A stretch of DNA of 5,764 nt from Spirochaetia bacterium (GTDB lineage Bacteria > Spirochaetota > UBA12135): contig DNNS01000028.1 in the NCBI GenBank assembly GCA_003497555.1, positions 1 through 5,764 on the forward strand, given 5' to 3'. Every line of letters starts with the position of its first letter. Position 1 is the first letter of the stretch. A program made the translations under genes and the position numbers. The notes below the pieces were generated by a model. That model worked only from the letters and a program-made list of their open reading frames with translations, was not told the origin of the DNA and did no database searches. Positions 5,735 to 5,764 of the stretch are shown here, one piece after another.

Positions 5735-5764
5735 AACCACCCTGTGCCAAGAGCATCAGCGCTT

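Noticed and set aside
5735..5750. TTGGCAC on the minus strand (5750-5744) as a sigma-54 -24 element.
   Set aside because: The required GC at the -12 position is absent at the correct spacing (TT is found), so the pair is not a sigma-54 promoter.
5729..5764. Open frame from the window edge on the minus strand ending in TAA at 5730-5732 (about 10 codons), as a possible end of an upstream gene.
   Set aside because: It is too short to support; a ten-codon open stretch is expected by chance.

Overview
The window reads as a stretch of an AT-rich bacterial chromosome, probably from an anaerobic or host/sediment-associated carbohydrate degrader. Two genes encode exported proteins with Sec-type signal peptides, and one of these is a large multidomain glycoside hydrolase. 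Nothing in the sequence fixes the phylum. Spirochaetota, Lentisphaerota/Kiritimatiellota or Bacillota would all fit the style of the GH and AraC proteins, and this is inference only. There are no tRNA, rRNA, CRISPR or transposase signals.

Bases 1-1132 are a graveyard of decayed minus-strand genes. Bases 3-323 encode only the last ~100 residues of a CocE/NonD (X-Pro dipeptidyl-peptidase-like) hydrolase. Directly upstream of it (363-917), where the rest of that gene should lie, is instead the C-terminal half of a NifS/IscS-type cysteine desulfurase. That remnant is split over two frames by two frameshifts, carries an in-frame stop, and lacks its N-terminal half. The PLP-lysine and catalytic-cysteine motifs are both still legible. 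A further unassigned minus-strand fragment (854-1117) abuts the desulfurase remnant.

Bases 1133-5663 hold three intact genes in a compact layout. A minus-strand 899-residue secreted glycoside hydrolase of the clan GH-A/GH39 type (1133-3832) diverges from a plus-strand 250-residue exported protein of unknown function (4140-4892). The 307-bp region between them holds a ribosome binding site and a candidate promoter in each direction. The plus-strand gene converges, with only 9 bp between stop codons, on a minus-strand AraC/XylS-type regulator (4902-5663).

The simplest model is a small sugar-utilisation module. The AraC protein would sense a glycan-derived ligand through its N-terminal cupin-like domain and act in the divergent 3833-4139 region, switching on the glycosidase and the unknown exported protein together. 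The co-regulation is inferred from gene order only. The most novel element is the unknown exported protein, which has a conserved-looking YDFEHW...TPQSEQ motif and an alternating strand/helix pattern suggesting a TIM-barrel, hydrolase-like fold.
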